Counted from the first letter of the stretch, positions 42,799 through 51,481 are shown. The stretch: DNA of 64,000 nt from Woodsholea maritima DSM 17123 (GCF_000382325.1 NZ_KB908057.1:426783-490782); one strand, 5' to 3'. The notes: generated by a model not told the origin, from the sequence alone. A program made the numbers and translations.

Positions 42799-43386
42799 TT
42801 ACTCGCTTACGACATTCAGCTCGGTGTTGATTTCCAAGGTGATCTCATCAGAGACACGGGGGGCGGCATAGCCCAGGCCCCATTCAGACCGGGTCAGCGT
42901 ACCGGTGGCGGTAAAACCTGCGGTTTCTACCTGGCTCATCGGATTGGGGGCATGTTTATTCAGTGTGACATTCAAGGTCACAGGATGAGTTTGACCGAGC
43001 AAAGTCAGATCGCCGGTCATTGTACCGGTTTGACCGTCTTCAGTGGCAAATTCGCTCGCGACAAAGCGCGCGGTTGGAAACTCAGATGTGTTGAACAGAT
43101 CAGGCGAGTTCAAATGGCCTTCAAAACGCTCTTGATTAACGCCGGTCCATAGACCGCCGGCCAGATTGAATGTCACATCAATGGTGGAGTTTTGTGGCTC
43201 TTCGAAGTCGAGCAACAATACCCCATCATAATCGGTGAGGTAGAGCGACTGGGTTGAAAAGCCCAAATGGGTCCAGCTGGCGCGGATCGCGGTATGGCTT
43301 TTATCAAACTGATATTCGACCGGATCAGCCAGAGCCGGTGCGGTCAAAAAGGCGGCAAGTGAGGCGGCAGCATAAGCCAATTTCAT
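42799..43386 (-). CDS. YceI-family periplasmic protein
   Basis: 195 residues from the ATG at 43386 (GAGAGGG before it). Signal peptide ends near APALAD. The lipocalin-like YceI domain follows: EYQFDKSHTAIRASWTHLGFS, FEGHLNSPDLFNTSEFPTA-like stretch, GDLTLLGQTHPVTLNVTLN, and the closing SDEITLEINTELNVV. YceI binds isoprenoid lipids such as ubiquinone precursors. It sits between etfB and the adenosyltransferase gene. Confidence 0.9.
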   Translation of the reverse strand: MKLAYAAASLAAFLTAPALADPVEYQFDKSHTAIRASWTHLGFSTQSLYLTDYDGVLLLDFEEPQNSTIDVTFNLAGGLWTGVNQERFEGHLNSPDLFNTSEFPTARFVASEFATEDGQTGTMTGDLTLLGQTHPVTLNVTLNKHAPNPMSQVETAGFTATGTLTRSEWGLGYAAPRVSDEITLEINTELNVVSE

Positions 43387-43568
43387 CGGTTTACCCTCTC
43401 TGTCATGTGCATCACGGCACAGATCAAATCCCATGGGGCGCAGCTGTCGTCCCCTGTCAGAGGAACATTTAGGCATGCTCGGCGGCAGAAGCTAGGGGGC
43501 TAAACAAGAAACACTTATGACATTTTGGAAAAAATGATCGCGAAATCGTGAGTTTGGCTCGGGTTTGT

Positions 43569-44144
43569 TTAGCGGCTGGCCCCGGGCACCCATTTCACAT
43601 CATCTTGCCCCGCATTATTGGCGATACGCGCCGCGACGAAGAGAAAATCTGACAGGCGGTTGAGATATTTGATCACTTCAGGATTGAGCGTGTCTATCTG
43701 ACGGCTCAAAGTGATCGTGCGCCGTTCAGCGCGCCGCGTCACGGTGCGCGCCAGATGCAGACGGGTGGCCGCCTCACTCCCGCCGGGCAGAATAAAGCTA
43801 TCCAAGGGCGAGAGATTGGCATTGAAGCGATCAATATCGCTCTCCAACCGCTCAACTTGTTTGGCGATGACCCTTAGGGGCGTCCATTCCAGCGGCTCCT
43901 GACTTTCCGGCACGCATAAATCGGCCCCGACATCAAACATGTCGTTTTGAATGCGTAACAGCGGCTCCTTCAAGGGGCTCTCACCGGGCAGGGCGCAAAT
44001 CGCCAGGCCAATCGTTGAATTGGCTTCATCCACCGCGCCATAGGCCTCCACGCGCGCATCATCCTTATCGGTCTCACTCATATCGCCCAGGCGCGTGCGC
44101 CCTCCATCACCGTTGCGGGTATAAATGCGCGATAAGCGGACCAT
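43569..44144 (-). CDS. PduO-type ATP:cob(I)alamin adenosyltransferase
   Basis: 191 residues. The N-terminal ATP loop reads IYTRNGDGGRTRLGDMS (family TGDxGTT/GL), then VEAYGAVDEANSTIGLA, and the C-terminal signature LHLARTVTRRAERRTI (RxxxRRAER) and YLNRLSDFLFVAARIAN (YLNRLSD). It adds the 5'-deoxyadenosyl group to cob(I)alamin to make coenzyme B12. The gene lies upstream of YceI and etfBA on the same strand, and the usual HIG1-type partner is further upstream. Confidence 0.92.
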   Translation of the reverse strand: MVRLSRIYTRNGDGGRTRLGDMSETDKDDARVEAYGAVDEANSTIGLAICALPGESPLKEPLLRIQNDMFDVGADLCVPESQEPLEWTPLRVIAKQVERLESDIDRFNANLSPLDSFILPGGSEAATRLHLARTVTRRAERRTITLSRQIDTLNPEVIKYLNRLSDFLFVAARIANNAGQDDVKWVPGASR

Positions 44145-44328
44145 GGCGGGGCTCCTTGAAGGGTAAAAGGTTTTACCAGCATAGACGCGCTGCCTGGGTT
44201 CAGGTCAAGCGACAGCCGCGTGTCAAATGACATGGTTTTATACGCGAAGTTTTGCCGCGCCACAGTCTCACATTGACCCTAGTCACCGGTGATGCTTGGT
44301 TGTGTTCAGTCAAAAGGGGGGCGATCCC

Positions 44329-45429
44329 ATGAAATTTAGATCAAGCGCATTGGGTTTGGTGCTGGCCATGTCTGGCATGGGGACGGTTATTGCGCAAAGC
44401 GCGACTTTACAGACCCAGGTTGAGGAGATGGTCGCCGCCTGCGGCGCGCCGGGAGGCGTGCTCGCATTTTGGGATGGCGAGGGCGCTGATGTTGAGGTGC
44501 GCGTCGCGGGTTTGCGCAGCGTTAACAATGACGATCTGATCACAGGGGAAGATCTTTGGCATATTGGCTCGAATACAAAGGCTATGACCGCAACTTTAGC
44601 GGCACGCTTGGTCGAGCGAGGTGTCGTGCGCTGGGAGGATACGATCGAGGAGGTCCTAGGGGAAGGTCATGATTTCGCGATCAACCCTGCCTATCTCGAC
44701 GTGACACTAGAAGACTTGCTCAATCACACCAGCGGCATGTCTGCGAATGTCTCGATGTTTCAGTTTATCCGCTTCGTTGGTGCGGATGAAGAGCGTGACG
44801 AAGAGCTTGATCGTGTTGAGTATACCCGTGTTGCTTTGGCTGAAAAACCTGGCGGCTCTCGCGGCGCGTTTATCTATTCAAATACGGGATTTGTCATTGC
44901 TGGACTAATGCTCGAAACGCGCGCGGGTGAGCCTTATGAAGTTTTGATGCAGCGCGAAGTCTTCGATCCTTTAGGGATGGATAGTGCGGGCTGGGGACCG
45001 CCCTTAGGCGAAGATCAGCCTGAAGGACATGTGCCAGGTCTTTTCAGAGGGCCAAGGGCTGTGGGAACGCGAGATAATCCGCCTGCACTTAATTCGGCCG
45101 GGCGTGTGCATATTTCAGCACGCGATCATATGAAATTTCTTATCGCTCATGTGCGTGAAGCGTCCGGACCCTCGGCGGATTATCTCAGTCAAGCCAGCTG
45201 GGATAAGCTGCACACCCCCCTACCGGATCACGATTATGTGATGGGCTGGGGACTATATCGTGGTCTTTTGGCTCACGCGGGCTCAAATACCGCGTGGATT
45301 GAACAGATTGCCTTTGATCCTAAGGGCCAAAAGGCCGCTTTGGCAGGTGTAAATTATGGACATCAAGGTAAATGCATGCCCGCCACAGGGGAAGTTTTAA
45401 TGAAATTGTTAGCAATTGATCCGGAATAA
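44329..45429 (+). CDS. Exported serine hydrolase, class C beta-lactamase-like
   Basis: 366 residues from the ATG at 44329 (GGGGGG before it). A signal peptide ends near VIAQS. The penicillin-binding/beta-lactamase-type fold has SNTK as the SxxK catalytic motif (in WHIGSNTKAMTATLA, about residue 84) and YSN in FIYSNTGFVIAG as the second motif. A third KTG-like motif is replaced by HAGSN near the C-terminus. Probably a periplasmic esterase or peptidase, less likely a true beta-lactamase. It is inserted between the adenosyltransferase and HIG1-like genes on the opposite strand. Confidence 0.87.
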   Translation: MKFRSSALGLVLAMSGMGTVIAQSATLQTQVEEMVAACGAPGGVLAFWDGEGADVEVRVAGLRSVNNDDLITGEDLWHIGSNTKAMTATLAARLVERGVVRWEDTIEEVLGEGHDFAINPAYLDVTLEDLLNHTSGMSANVSMFQFIRFVGADEERDEELDRVEYTRVALAEKPGGSRGAFIYSNTGFVIAGLMLETRAGEPYEVLMQREVFDPLGMDSAGWGPPLGEDQPEGHVPGLFRGPRAVGTRDNPPALNSAGRVHISARDHMKFLIAHVREASGPSADYLSQASWDKLHTPLPDHDYVMGWGLYRGLLAHAGSNTAWIEQIAFDPKGQKAALAGVNYGHQGKCMPATGEVLMKLLAIDPE

Positions 45430-45436
45430 TGAATGC

Positions 45437-45459
45437 GGGCACCCAATTAATGGGTGCCC
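45437..45459. terminator. Hairpin at converging gene ends
   Basis: GGGCACCC / GGGTGCCC stem overlapping the HIG1-like stop codon; no long T-run on either side, so termination is only possible. Confidence 0.4.
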
Positions 45460-45647
45460 TTCAACCAAAACAAAACAACAATCAGAACGATAGCGACAAA
45501 CTGAAACACAACGCGCGCGCGCATAAGTTTATTCGACCAGGACCGTGAAAAATCGCCGCCCCGGAACAAAGAATAAATGCCGAAACAAAGCGTTGCGAAC
45601 ACAACGACGAGAGCCAAGATCAATGCGTAGTCGAGAATCTGAGACAT
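45447..45647 (-). CDS. HIG1-like twin-helix small membrane protein
   Basis: 66 residues with two membrane helices (ALILALVVVFATLCFGIYSLF and VVFQFVAIVLIVVLFWL) joined by FSRSWSNKLMRARV. That loop (SNKLMRARV) is the bacterial hypoxia-induced-protein (HIG_1) landmark. In alphaproteobacteria this gene usually stands directly next to the cobalamin adenosyltransferase gene. Role may touch cytochrome oxidase assembly, as for mitochondrial relatives, but is unproved in bacteria. Confidence 0.88.
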   Translation of the reverse strand: MSQILDYALILALVVVFATLCFGIYSLFRGGDFSRSWSNKLMRARVVFQFVAIVLIVVLFWLKGTH

Positions 45648-45690
45648 GGACTAGACCTAGCGCACTAAGAATATTGCGGCAAGAGCGGGG

Positions 45691-45706
45691 ATGACGTTTG
45701 CGTCAT
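45691..45706. promoter_or_regulatory. Perfect inverted repeat in a divergent promoter region
   Basis: ATGACG-TTTG-CGTCAT. It lies between the HIG1-like gene and a TetR regulator; it could be a regulator's operator. Confidence 0.35.
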
Positions 45707-45898
45707 GTTTTAATATATGACTTGTACGCTGAACGCGTTTCAGGCGATAAAGGATCTGCAAACGAATCGCGGGACGGCGGTTCTTAACTCGGGCTTGGCG
45801 CATCGCGGACGGGCGATGGCGGCAGGCATTTGTCAATAGGCGTATGGGGGCCAGCGGCTTTATTGGGAAAGCCGTAAAGTTGAGGGAGTAGTATTTAT

Positions 45899-46531
45899 AT
45901 GGCGATACAAGACAACACTGCCCGCCGCATTACACGTCGCGATCAGCGTCGTGAAGCGACCAAGGTCAATGTCATTGAAGCCGCGCGTAAAGTTTTTCTA
46001 GAGCGTGGGTATGAAGGCGCGACGATTAAGGCGATTGCGGATGAAGCTGGCGTCTCACCGGGTACGGTGCTGAACGCTGCGCCTTCGAAGGCGAGCCTTC
46101 TCGTTGAAATTCTTAAAGAAGAATATCAAGCGATCTTGGATTCATCCGAGCTGTTGGATGCTGCGCTGTCTGGCGCGGTGATTGATAAGCTGGTGGCTCT
46201 GCTACAGGTTAGTTTTGAGGCGCAAAGCCGCCATCCCGAGCTCTTCGCGGCCGCTGTGGGCCATAGCTGGCTGTGGACTGATCCGGCTTATGATGAATCT
46301 TATAAGCAAATGGATCTGTCGTGGGAGCCGATCACCCGCACCATTCGCCGCGGTGTTGATAGCGGTGAATTGCGTCAGGACCTCGATATCGAGGAAGTGC
46401 GTGCCATGTTGCAAGACATCTATTTGGGTGTGTTCCGCCGTGCCAATCGTCAGGAGCTGGGCTCCAACGAGGTCAGCCGGATCATGCGCACTCGTCTGCA
46501 AATCTTCTTCAACGGTCTGACCGCGAAGTAA
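45899..46531 (+). CDS. TetR-family transcriptional regulator
   Basis: 210 residues. The DNA-binding helix-turn-helix is at about 18-60 (RREATKVNVIEAARKVFLERGYEG, ATIKAIADEAGVSPGTVLNA). The motif ends in VLNAAPSKASLL where most family members have the aromatic YxxFxxKxxLL, so it is slightly divergent. The C-terminal ligand domain is all-helical. The convergent downstream Rieske oxygenase gene is a plausible target. A strong terminator follows. Confidence 0.88.
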   Translation: MAIQDNTARRITRRDQRREATKVNVIEAARKVFLERGYEGATIKAIADEAGVSPGTVLNAAPSKASLLVEILKEEYQAILDSSELLDAALSGAVIDKLVALLQVSFEAQSRHPELFAAAVGHSWLWTDPAYDESYKQMDLSWEPITRTIRRGVDSGELRQDLDIEEVRAMLQDIYLGVFRRANRQELGSNEVSRIMRTRLQIFFNGLTAK

Positions 46532-46550
46532 GATTTTCAACGCATCATGA

Positions 46551-46582
46551 AAAAAAGGGCGGGTCGATGGCCCGCCCTTTTT
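46551..46582. terminator. Bidirectional terminator
   Basis: AAAAAGGGCGGG / CCCGCCCTTTTT, strong stem between the TetR gene and the convergent oxygenase gene. Confidence 0.9.
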
Positions 46583-46631
46583 ATGCAATGTTATTATGTC
46601 CTATGACGTATAGCGCTTTTTTGGCGTAATT

Positions 46632-47747
46632 CTAGGTGCGCCAGCGTAAAACCGCAGGTTTAATTGGGTTATCAAAATCACGTTGATCTTCGCGCGCGCG
46701 GACCCATTCGCGTTTTAAGCGCTTATACCAAACCATCAAAGTGTCGGCGTCCGGGATCTGCATCAAAGTCGGATTGTATTGCGCATATTCACCCTGCCAG
46801 CGCATCACGCGGGCATCTTGTTGAAGGAAAGTATGGGTGAAAGGGCGGGCAATCAGGCTTAGCGCGTCGAGCACGGGCGTATCCCAATACATGATCTGGG
46901 TGATCTCGCTGAGATCTTTATGGATCGGTGTCACCGCCGCCAGGCCCAGATAGCCATGCTTTTCATTGCGAATGGATTCAGCGCGCAGGCCCGGTAGGAT
47001 GAATTGGATCTCCACCTTAATTGAGCCGCCAATAATGTTGTAAAGCGGGGAATTGACCGGCTTATGCGAGAGCATGGTGAAGCCCAGCTCGGTGGGCGCA
47101 AAATGCTTTTCCTTGGGCTTTAAGCCCTTGGAGGAGCGCCAAAGTGGGCTTTGGTGGACATAGGGCGTATGGGCGGGATCTAATAGGCCGATCACGCCAT
47201 TATCCTGGTGGCATTCCAGCTGCGCGCGCTCGATATATTTGACGCGGCCTTCGCTTTGGCCCGGTTTCAGCACCATATTGGCAAAGCGTGGTGGGCGCGC
47301 CATCGACAAGGTTTCATCGCTGGGATCTGCCGGGAAATAAACCCAGATCAGGCCGTCTTGTTCGTACACCGGGTATCGACGCACTTTGATTGTCGTAAGG
47401 TCGAAATTCTGCCCTTCGACCAGGGAAGGAATGGTGACGCATTGGCCGGAATGCGCATTGAACCGCCAGCCATGATAGGGGCAGGCGACGCTGGTCTGGC
47501 CATCCTCTTCGGTCCACATCTGTCCTTTAGACAGCGGCACGGCGCGGTGCGGACAGATATCACGCAGCGCAAAGGCACGTCCCTCAGGGTCGCGGCCCAG
47601 CAAAACCGGCTCACCTAAATATTGCTTTTGCAACATCTTGCCCGGCTTTAATTCCTTTGCCGTTACGGTGACATACCACATATCGCGCAGGAAGCCGTCG
47701 TCTTCGCGCGTCATCTCTGGGGCGGGGTTTTGGATCAAAGTCGTCAT
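46632..47747 (-). CDS. Rieske non-heme iron oxygenase, alpha subunit-like
   Basis: 371 residues. Rieske [2Fe-2S] ligands: CPHRAVPLSKG and, 20 residues later, CPYHGWRFN. The mononuclear iron region is LECHQDNGVIGLLDPAHTPYVHQ (in two parts), with His ligands in DPAHTPYVH; the acidic third ligand lies further on. Resembles the pheophorbide a oxygenase/VanA-like group of monooxygenases. Needs an electron-donor reductase encoded elsewhere. Substrate unknown. The TetR gene converges on it across a terminator. Confidence 0.9.
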   Translation of the reverse strand: MTTLIQNPAPEMTREDDGFLRDMWYVTVTAKELKPGKMLQKQYLGEPVLLGRDPEGRAFALRDICPHRAVPLSKGQMWTEEDGQTSVACPYHGWRFNAHSGQCVTIPSLVEGQNFDLTTIKVRRYPVYEQDGLIWVYFPADPSDETLSMARPPRFANMVLKPGQSEGRVKYIERAQLECHQDNGVIGLLDPAHTPYVHQSPLWRSSKGLKPKEKHFAPTELGFTMLSHKPVNSPLYNIIGGSIKVEIQFILPGLRAESIRNEKHGYLGLAAVTPIHKDLSEITQIMYWDTPVLDALSLIARPFTHTFLQQDARVMRWQGEYAQYNPTLMQIPDADTLMVWYKRLKREWVRAREDQRDFDNPIKPAVLRWRT

Positions 47748-47831
47748 GATGTGAGCTTTAGCGAAAAGCCCCTAATCCGTCGAGGGTTTAAGCGTGTTCG
47801 CGGCGGCTTTGCGTGATTTGGTCGCGGGCGT

Positions 47832-48701
47832 TTAGCGCCAATAGGCGCGTACGTCCTGCGCGCTGGCCCCGCCCTCGCGCAGGGATCGCAAGGTGAGGGA
47901 GCGCTCGCGCTTGGCAAAGCGCTTGCCGTCCTTATCCAGCAGCAGGCGGTGATGGTGATAGATCGGCTGATCCCAGCCCATCAGGGTTTGGAGGAGGCGA
48001 TGGAGCCCGGTGGCGAAGAACAGATCGCGCCCGCGCACTATATGGCTGATGGCCTGGTGGTGATCATCATGGGTACAGGCCAGGTGATAGCTGGTCCCGA
48101 CATCTTTGCGCCCTAGGATGACATCGCCCAGCTGATCGGCCCTGGCGGGCAGGGTGCCGATCTCGCCCTCAGGTCCGCCGCCGGTTTCTTCAAAGCTTAA
48201 GGCGTCAAACGCAGTGCCCAGATAGTCGCGCGCCGCCCGCATGGAAAGTCGCCAGGCAAAGGCTTCGCCCTGAGCCAGGCGCTCAGCCTCCTCTTCTTTG
48301 CTGATTGGCGTTGTTGGGCCGGGATAGATGGTGCCTTCGGGGCCTTCGCCGGGATGATGGGGGGCGCGGGCAATATCCTCGGCAATGTCTTTGCGAGTTT
48401 TGAAGCAGCGATAAACCAGGCCCTTGGCAGCCAGGGCCTCCAAGCTTTGATGGTAAACATCGAAATGCGCACTCTGGCGGCGGATCTCGCCATCCCAGGT
48501 AAAGCCGATCCAGCGAAGATCTTCGATCAGGGCCGCATCAAACTCGGGCAGACACCGCACCGTGTCGATATTCTCGATCCGTAACAGGCATTGCGCACCC
48601 AAGCGCGTGGCGGTTTGGCGTACCTGATCGGCGGCAAAGCTGTGTCCGATATGGAGATATCCCGTAGGTGAGGGGGCAAAGCGGGTGCGAAGTGGGCTCA
48701 T
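47832..48701 (-). CDS. gluQ: Glutamyl-Q tRNA(Asp) synthetase
   Basis: 289 residues, much shorter than a full glutamyl-tRNA synthetase because the anticodon domain is missing. HIGH-type FAPSPTGYLHIGHSFAA at the start; LRIENIDTVRCLPEF, QSAHFDVYHQSLEAL, HHQAISHIVRGRDL and KMSKS-like KDGKRFAKRERS. It attaches glutamate to the queuosine base of tRNA-Asp. The known family lacks the anticodon-binding domain exactly as seen. Single gene. Confidence 0.92.
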   Translation of the reverse strand: MSPLRTRFAPSPTGYLHIGHSFAADQVRQTATRLGAQCLLRIENIDTVRCLPEFDAALIEDLRWIGFTWDGEIRRQSAHFDVYHQSLEALAAKGLVYRCFKTRKDIAEDIARAPHHPGEGPEGTIYPGPTTPISKEEEAERLAQGEAFAWRLSMRAARDYLGTAFDALSFEETGGGPEGEIGTLPARADQLGDVILGRKDVGTSYHLACTHDDHHQAISHIVRGRDLFFATGLHRLLQTLMGWDQPIYHHHRLLLDKDGKRFAKRERSLTLRSLREGGASAQDVRAYWR

Positions 48702-48820
48702 ACCCCCAGCGCTAGCATGGGATGATTTAGGCTCACAAGCCCCCCTTTCGCTTTTGATCGCTTGGGCTAGTATGCGCGCAGTCTTTTTTAAGTGTCCTTC
48801 TTGTTTTATTGAGTTGTCCC

Positions 48821-49489
48821 ATGATCTTGCTTGATGGCCCGCGTATCGCTCCTGCTTCTGGTGTCACGAAAAAACTGGTCATCTTGTTTCATGGCTATGG
48901 CTCGAATGGGGATGATCTGATCGGTTTGGCTCAACATTGGGCGAAGGACTTCCCCGATACCGCCTGGGTTTCGCCCAATGCCCCCGATGGTGTGCCGGGC
49001 TATCCGGGCGGCTATCAATGGTTTCCCATTTCGCGCCTGGATCCAGAGGCGATGGAAACCGGGGTGCGCATGGCCGGTCCCTCAGCGAACACCTTTATTG
49101 ATAGTGAGCTACGCCGCCATAACCTGACCAGCCAGGACGTGGCGATTGTCGGCTTTTCCCAGGGCACGATGATGGCCCTGCATGTCGGTTTGCGCCGGGC
49201 GGAGCCGCTGGCCGGGATTTTGGGCTTCTCGGGCGCTTTGGCGGGCGGGGAAAGCTTAAAGGATGAAATGACATCACCTGCGCCTATCCTTCTTAGCCAT
49301 GGGGACCGCGATGATGTCCTGCCCGTGGGCCTGACTTTGCTGGCTGCGGCGCAATTGTGTGAAGCCGGCGCGTCAGCGCAATTTCACATCTCGCCGGGCC
49401 TTCCCCACTCCATCGGGCCGGATGGGTTGGAGCTGGGCGGGGCCTTCTTGAAGGGCGCTTTGGCGGGGCGTTATCGCACAGCACGCTGA
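48821..49489 (+). CDS. Alpha/beta-hydrolase carboxylesterase/phospholipase family
   Basis: 222 residues from the ATG at 48821; no clear ribosome site decides the start. LVILFHGYGSNGDDLIGLAQ forms the oxyanion region, the nucleophile elbow is VGFSQGTM with the catalytic Ser, and the Asp/His partners are in LSHGDRDDVLPVG and GLPHSIGPDG. The family (YpfH/Est) has broad carboxylesterase activity and small lipid or acyl-protein substrates. Cytoplasmic; no signal peptide. Confidence 0.9.
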   Translation: MILLDGPRIAPASGVTKKLVILFHGYGSNGDDLIGLAQHWAKDFPDTAWVSPNAPDGVPGYPGGYQWFPISRLDPEAMETGVRMAGPSANTFIDSELRRHNLTSQDVAIVGFSQGTMMALHVGLRRAEPLAGILGFSGALAGGESLKDEMTSPAPILLSHGDRDDVLPVGLTLLAAAQLCEAGASAQFHISPGLPHSIGPDGLELGGAFLKGALAGRYRTAR

Positions 49490-49513
49490 CACATTCGAAA
49501 ACATGACGTAAAG

Positions 49514-49531
49514 CTGTCATAGCGCTGTCAT
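49514..49531 (+). promoter_or_regulatory. Pho-box-like direct repeat
   Basis: CTGTCAT-AGCG-CTGTCAT: two perfect PhoB-type heptamers at the canonical 11-base step. A TAAATT (-10 like) follows about 11 bases later. The only gene it can drive on this side is the HNH gene at 49693 and the following DUF4260 gene. Confidence 0.65.
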
Positions 49532-49692
49532 GCAAAAGCCTGTAAATTAGGCCTAGCCGAATACTTGAGTGTGTGATTCGTTGTGTAATCAGGCCCTGTA
49601 AAGTTTAGGGAGGCGCGTCTTCTGGACGTTTAGTTCACATACGCCCCGGTTGCGAAGGCCTTGTTTGCCTTTGTTATCTATGGGAGGTCCCC

Positions 49693-50262
49693 ATGCTTGT
49701 TAGCACGCAAGCCCCTGATGACCTTCGCTGTCTGGTTTTAAACGCAGACTATCAGCCGCTTTCCTATTACCCGCTTTCGACCTGGCCCTGGCAAGAAGCC
49801 GTAAAAGCCGTATTTTTAGAACGCGTTGACGTCATTTCACAATATGACCGTCCGATCCGTTCTCCCAGTTTTGAAATGCCCGCGCCCTCGGTCGTTGCGC
49901 TGCGCGATTTTGTCGCCCAAGACCGCCCCCCCGCTTTTACCCGCTTCAATGTCTTTCTGCGCGATGGCTTCCAATGTCAGTATTGCGGCGCGGATGATCT
50001 ACATGCTTTGACCTTTGACCATGTGATCCCGCGCTCTAAAGGCGGCTTGACCTCTTGGGATAATATCGTGGCGGCCTGTTCGCCGTGTAATCTCAAAAAA
50101 GGGGGGCGCAATCCGCGCGAAGCTAAAATGCCATTGATCACCGGCATGCCGCAGCGGCCCTCAATCCACAAGCTACAGGCCGAAGGGCGACGCTTCCCGC
50201 CGAAATATCTCCACAAATCCTGGATCGACTATCTTTACTGGGATATCGAGCTGGAAAGCTGA
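49693..50262 (+). CDS. HNH endonuclease family protein
   Basis: 189 residues. The HNH core is complete: CQYCGADDLHALTFDHVIPRS (in two parts) with Cys pair and DH, then the Asn in SWDNIVAACSPCNLKKGG, whose Cys pair completes a structural zinc site. The N-terminal LVLNADYQPLSYYPLSTWPW is characteristic of a widespread alphaproteobacterial HNH family. A ribosome site GGGAGG precedes the ATG. Cleavage of DNA has not been shown for most members. The gene at 50293 follows by 31 bases. Confidence 0.92.
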   Translation: MLVSTQAPDDLRCLVLNADYQPLSYYPLSTWPWQEAVKAVFLERVDVISQYDRPIRSPSFEMPAPSVVALRDFVAQDRPPAFTRFNVFLRDGFQCQYCGADDLHALTFDHVIPRSKGGLTSWDNIVAACSPCNLKKGGRNPREAKMPLITGMPQRPSIHKLQAEGRRFPPKYLHKSWIDYLYWDIELES

Positions 50263-50292
50263 TATCATCGTGAGGCTTTGGTGGGGGGCGAC

Positions 50293-50712
50293 ATGAGCGA
50301 TATCGTGTGTGATCCAAAGGCTGTGCCGGTACGCGGCGGGATGAAATTGACCTTACGCCTTGAAGGGCTGGGCGTTTTGGCGCTGTCGATCGCCATGTTC
50401 GCGCAGTTTGATTGGCCGTGGTGGATTTATATCGCGGCCTTTGTACTGCCAGATTTGTCCTTTTTGGGTTATTTTGCGGGGGCTCGGATCGGCGCAATCG
50501 CCTATAATGCTGCCCACAGCTATATCGGCCCGATCCTTTTGGCTGCGATGGGTATGGGGCTATATCCGCAGGTTTTGCCTGCGGTCTTGATTTGGGCGGG
50601 CCATATCGGATTTGATCGTATGCTGGGCTATGGTCTTAAATCCATTGCGGGATTTCGCTATACTCATTTGGGCCTGATCGGGCGCAACAAAGCCCCCGCC
50701 GACCCGGCCTAA
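50293..50712 (+). CDS. DUF4260 membrane protein
   Basis: 139 residues from the ATG at 50293 (GGGGGG before it). About four membrane helices. The signature LRLEGLGVLALSIAMFAQF, LPDLSFLGYFAGARIGAIAYN (partly shown) and HIGFDRMLGYGLKS with THLGLIGR match DUF4260. Function unknown. Same strand and 31 bases after the HNH gene, possibly co-transcribed. Confidence 0.9.
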   Translation: MSDIVCDPKAVPVRGGMKLTLRLEGLGVLALSIAMFAQFDWPWWIYIAAFVLPDLSFLGYFAGARIGAIAYNAAHSYIGPILLAAMGMGLYPQVLPAVLIWAGHIGFDRMLGYGLKSIAGFRYTHLGLIGRNKAPADPA

Positions 50713-50807
50713 ATCCTCGTCTTGATGAAGATGCGAAGCGTTGAAGGTCTTTGCAGCGCTTTGGGCTTTTGGCGTGCATGGCAAATCACGCTTAACTAAG
50801 GCCTACC

Positions 50808-50835
50808 TTGACTCATACAAACTAGTTGGTATGTT
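50808..50835 (+). promoter_or_regulatory. TetR-gene promoter with embedded operator
   Basis: TTGACT (-35, 50808-50813), 16-base spacer, TATGTT (-10, 50830-50835). Between and across them lies the near-palindrome CATACAAACTAGTTGGTATG (50814-50833), a typical TetR-family operator form, so the following gene is probably autoregulated. Confidence 0.6.
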
Positions 50836-50857
50836 TTGAGCGATCAGGAGAGCCCTT

Positions 50858-51481
50858 ATGTCGTCACGTCCAACATCCAAGCCTGCGCGCGGAACGGCGC
50901 GCGATGCTCTGCTTGACGCAGCTTTGGCGGTGTTTCGCGAAAAGGGCTATAGCGCGACCAGCGTGGATGATGTGTGCGCGCGCGCGGGTGTCACCAAGGG
51001 CGCTTTCTTCCATCATTTCAAATCGAAGGAAGAGCTGGGCCAAGCTGCGGCGGAGTTTTGGGGCACTATGACGGGGGAGGTGTTTCGCACTGCACCCTAT
51101 CACGATCCGGCCGATCCGTTAGAGCGGGTTTTGGCCTATATCGATTTCCGCAAAGCCTTGTTACAGGGCGAAATCGCAGAAATCACCTGCGTCGCGGGCA
51201 CGATGGTTCAAGAAACTTACCAGACCAGCCCGGCCATTCGTGCGGCCTGTGAAAAGACGATTTATGGCCATGTCGAGACTTTGGTGGCCGATATAGAGGC
51301 CGCGCGCGAGGCCTATGCGATCACGGATACACGCTGGAGCGCCCAGGGTTTGGCCGCGCACACCCAAACCGTTCTGCAAGGGGCCTTCATCATGGCCAAG
51401 GCGCGCAATGATGTCGCCATCGCGCAAGACAGCGTTGATCATTTGCGCCGCTATGTGGAGATGCTGTTTAAGCGTGCTTAG
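50858..51481 (+). CDS. TetR/AcrR-family transcriptional regulator
   Basis: 207 residues. The helix-turn-helix reads LLDAALAVFREKGYSATSVD then CARAGVTKGAFFHHFKSKEEL (about 15-60), the textbook TetR form with FFHHFKSKEEL. The C-terminal domain (about 85-205) resembles the TetR_C group found in AcuR-type regulators. The likely operator overlaps its own promoter at 50814-50833. The last 4 bases overlap the convergent coq7 gene. Confidence 0.92.
   Translation: MSSRPTSKPARGTARDALLDAALAVFREKGYSATSVDDVCARAGVTKGAFFHHFKSKEELGQAAAEFWGTMTGEVFRTAPYHDPADPLERVLAYIDFRKALLQGEIAEITCVAGTMVQETYQTSPAIRAACEKTIYGHVETLVADIEAAREAYAITDTRWSAQGLAAHTQTVLQGAFIMAKARNDVAIAQDSVDHLRRYVEMLFKRA

Noticed and set aside
45839-45898. 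Riboswitch or leader before the TetR gene
   Set aside because: No conserved aptamer pattern seen; only an ordinary ribosome site (GAGGGAG).
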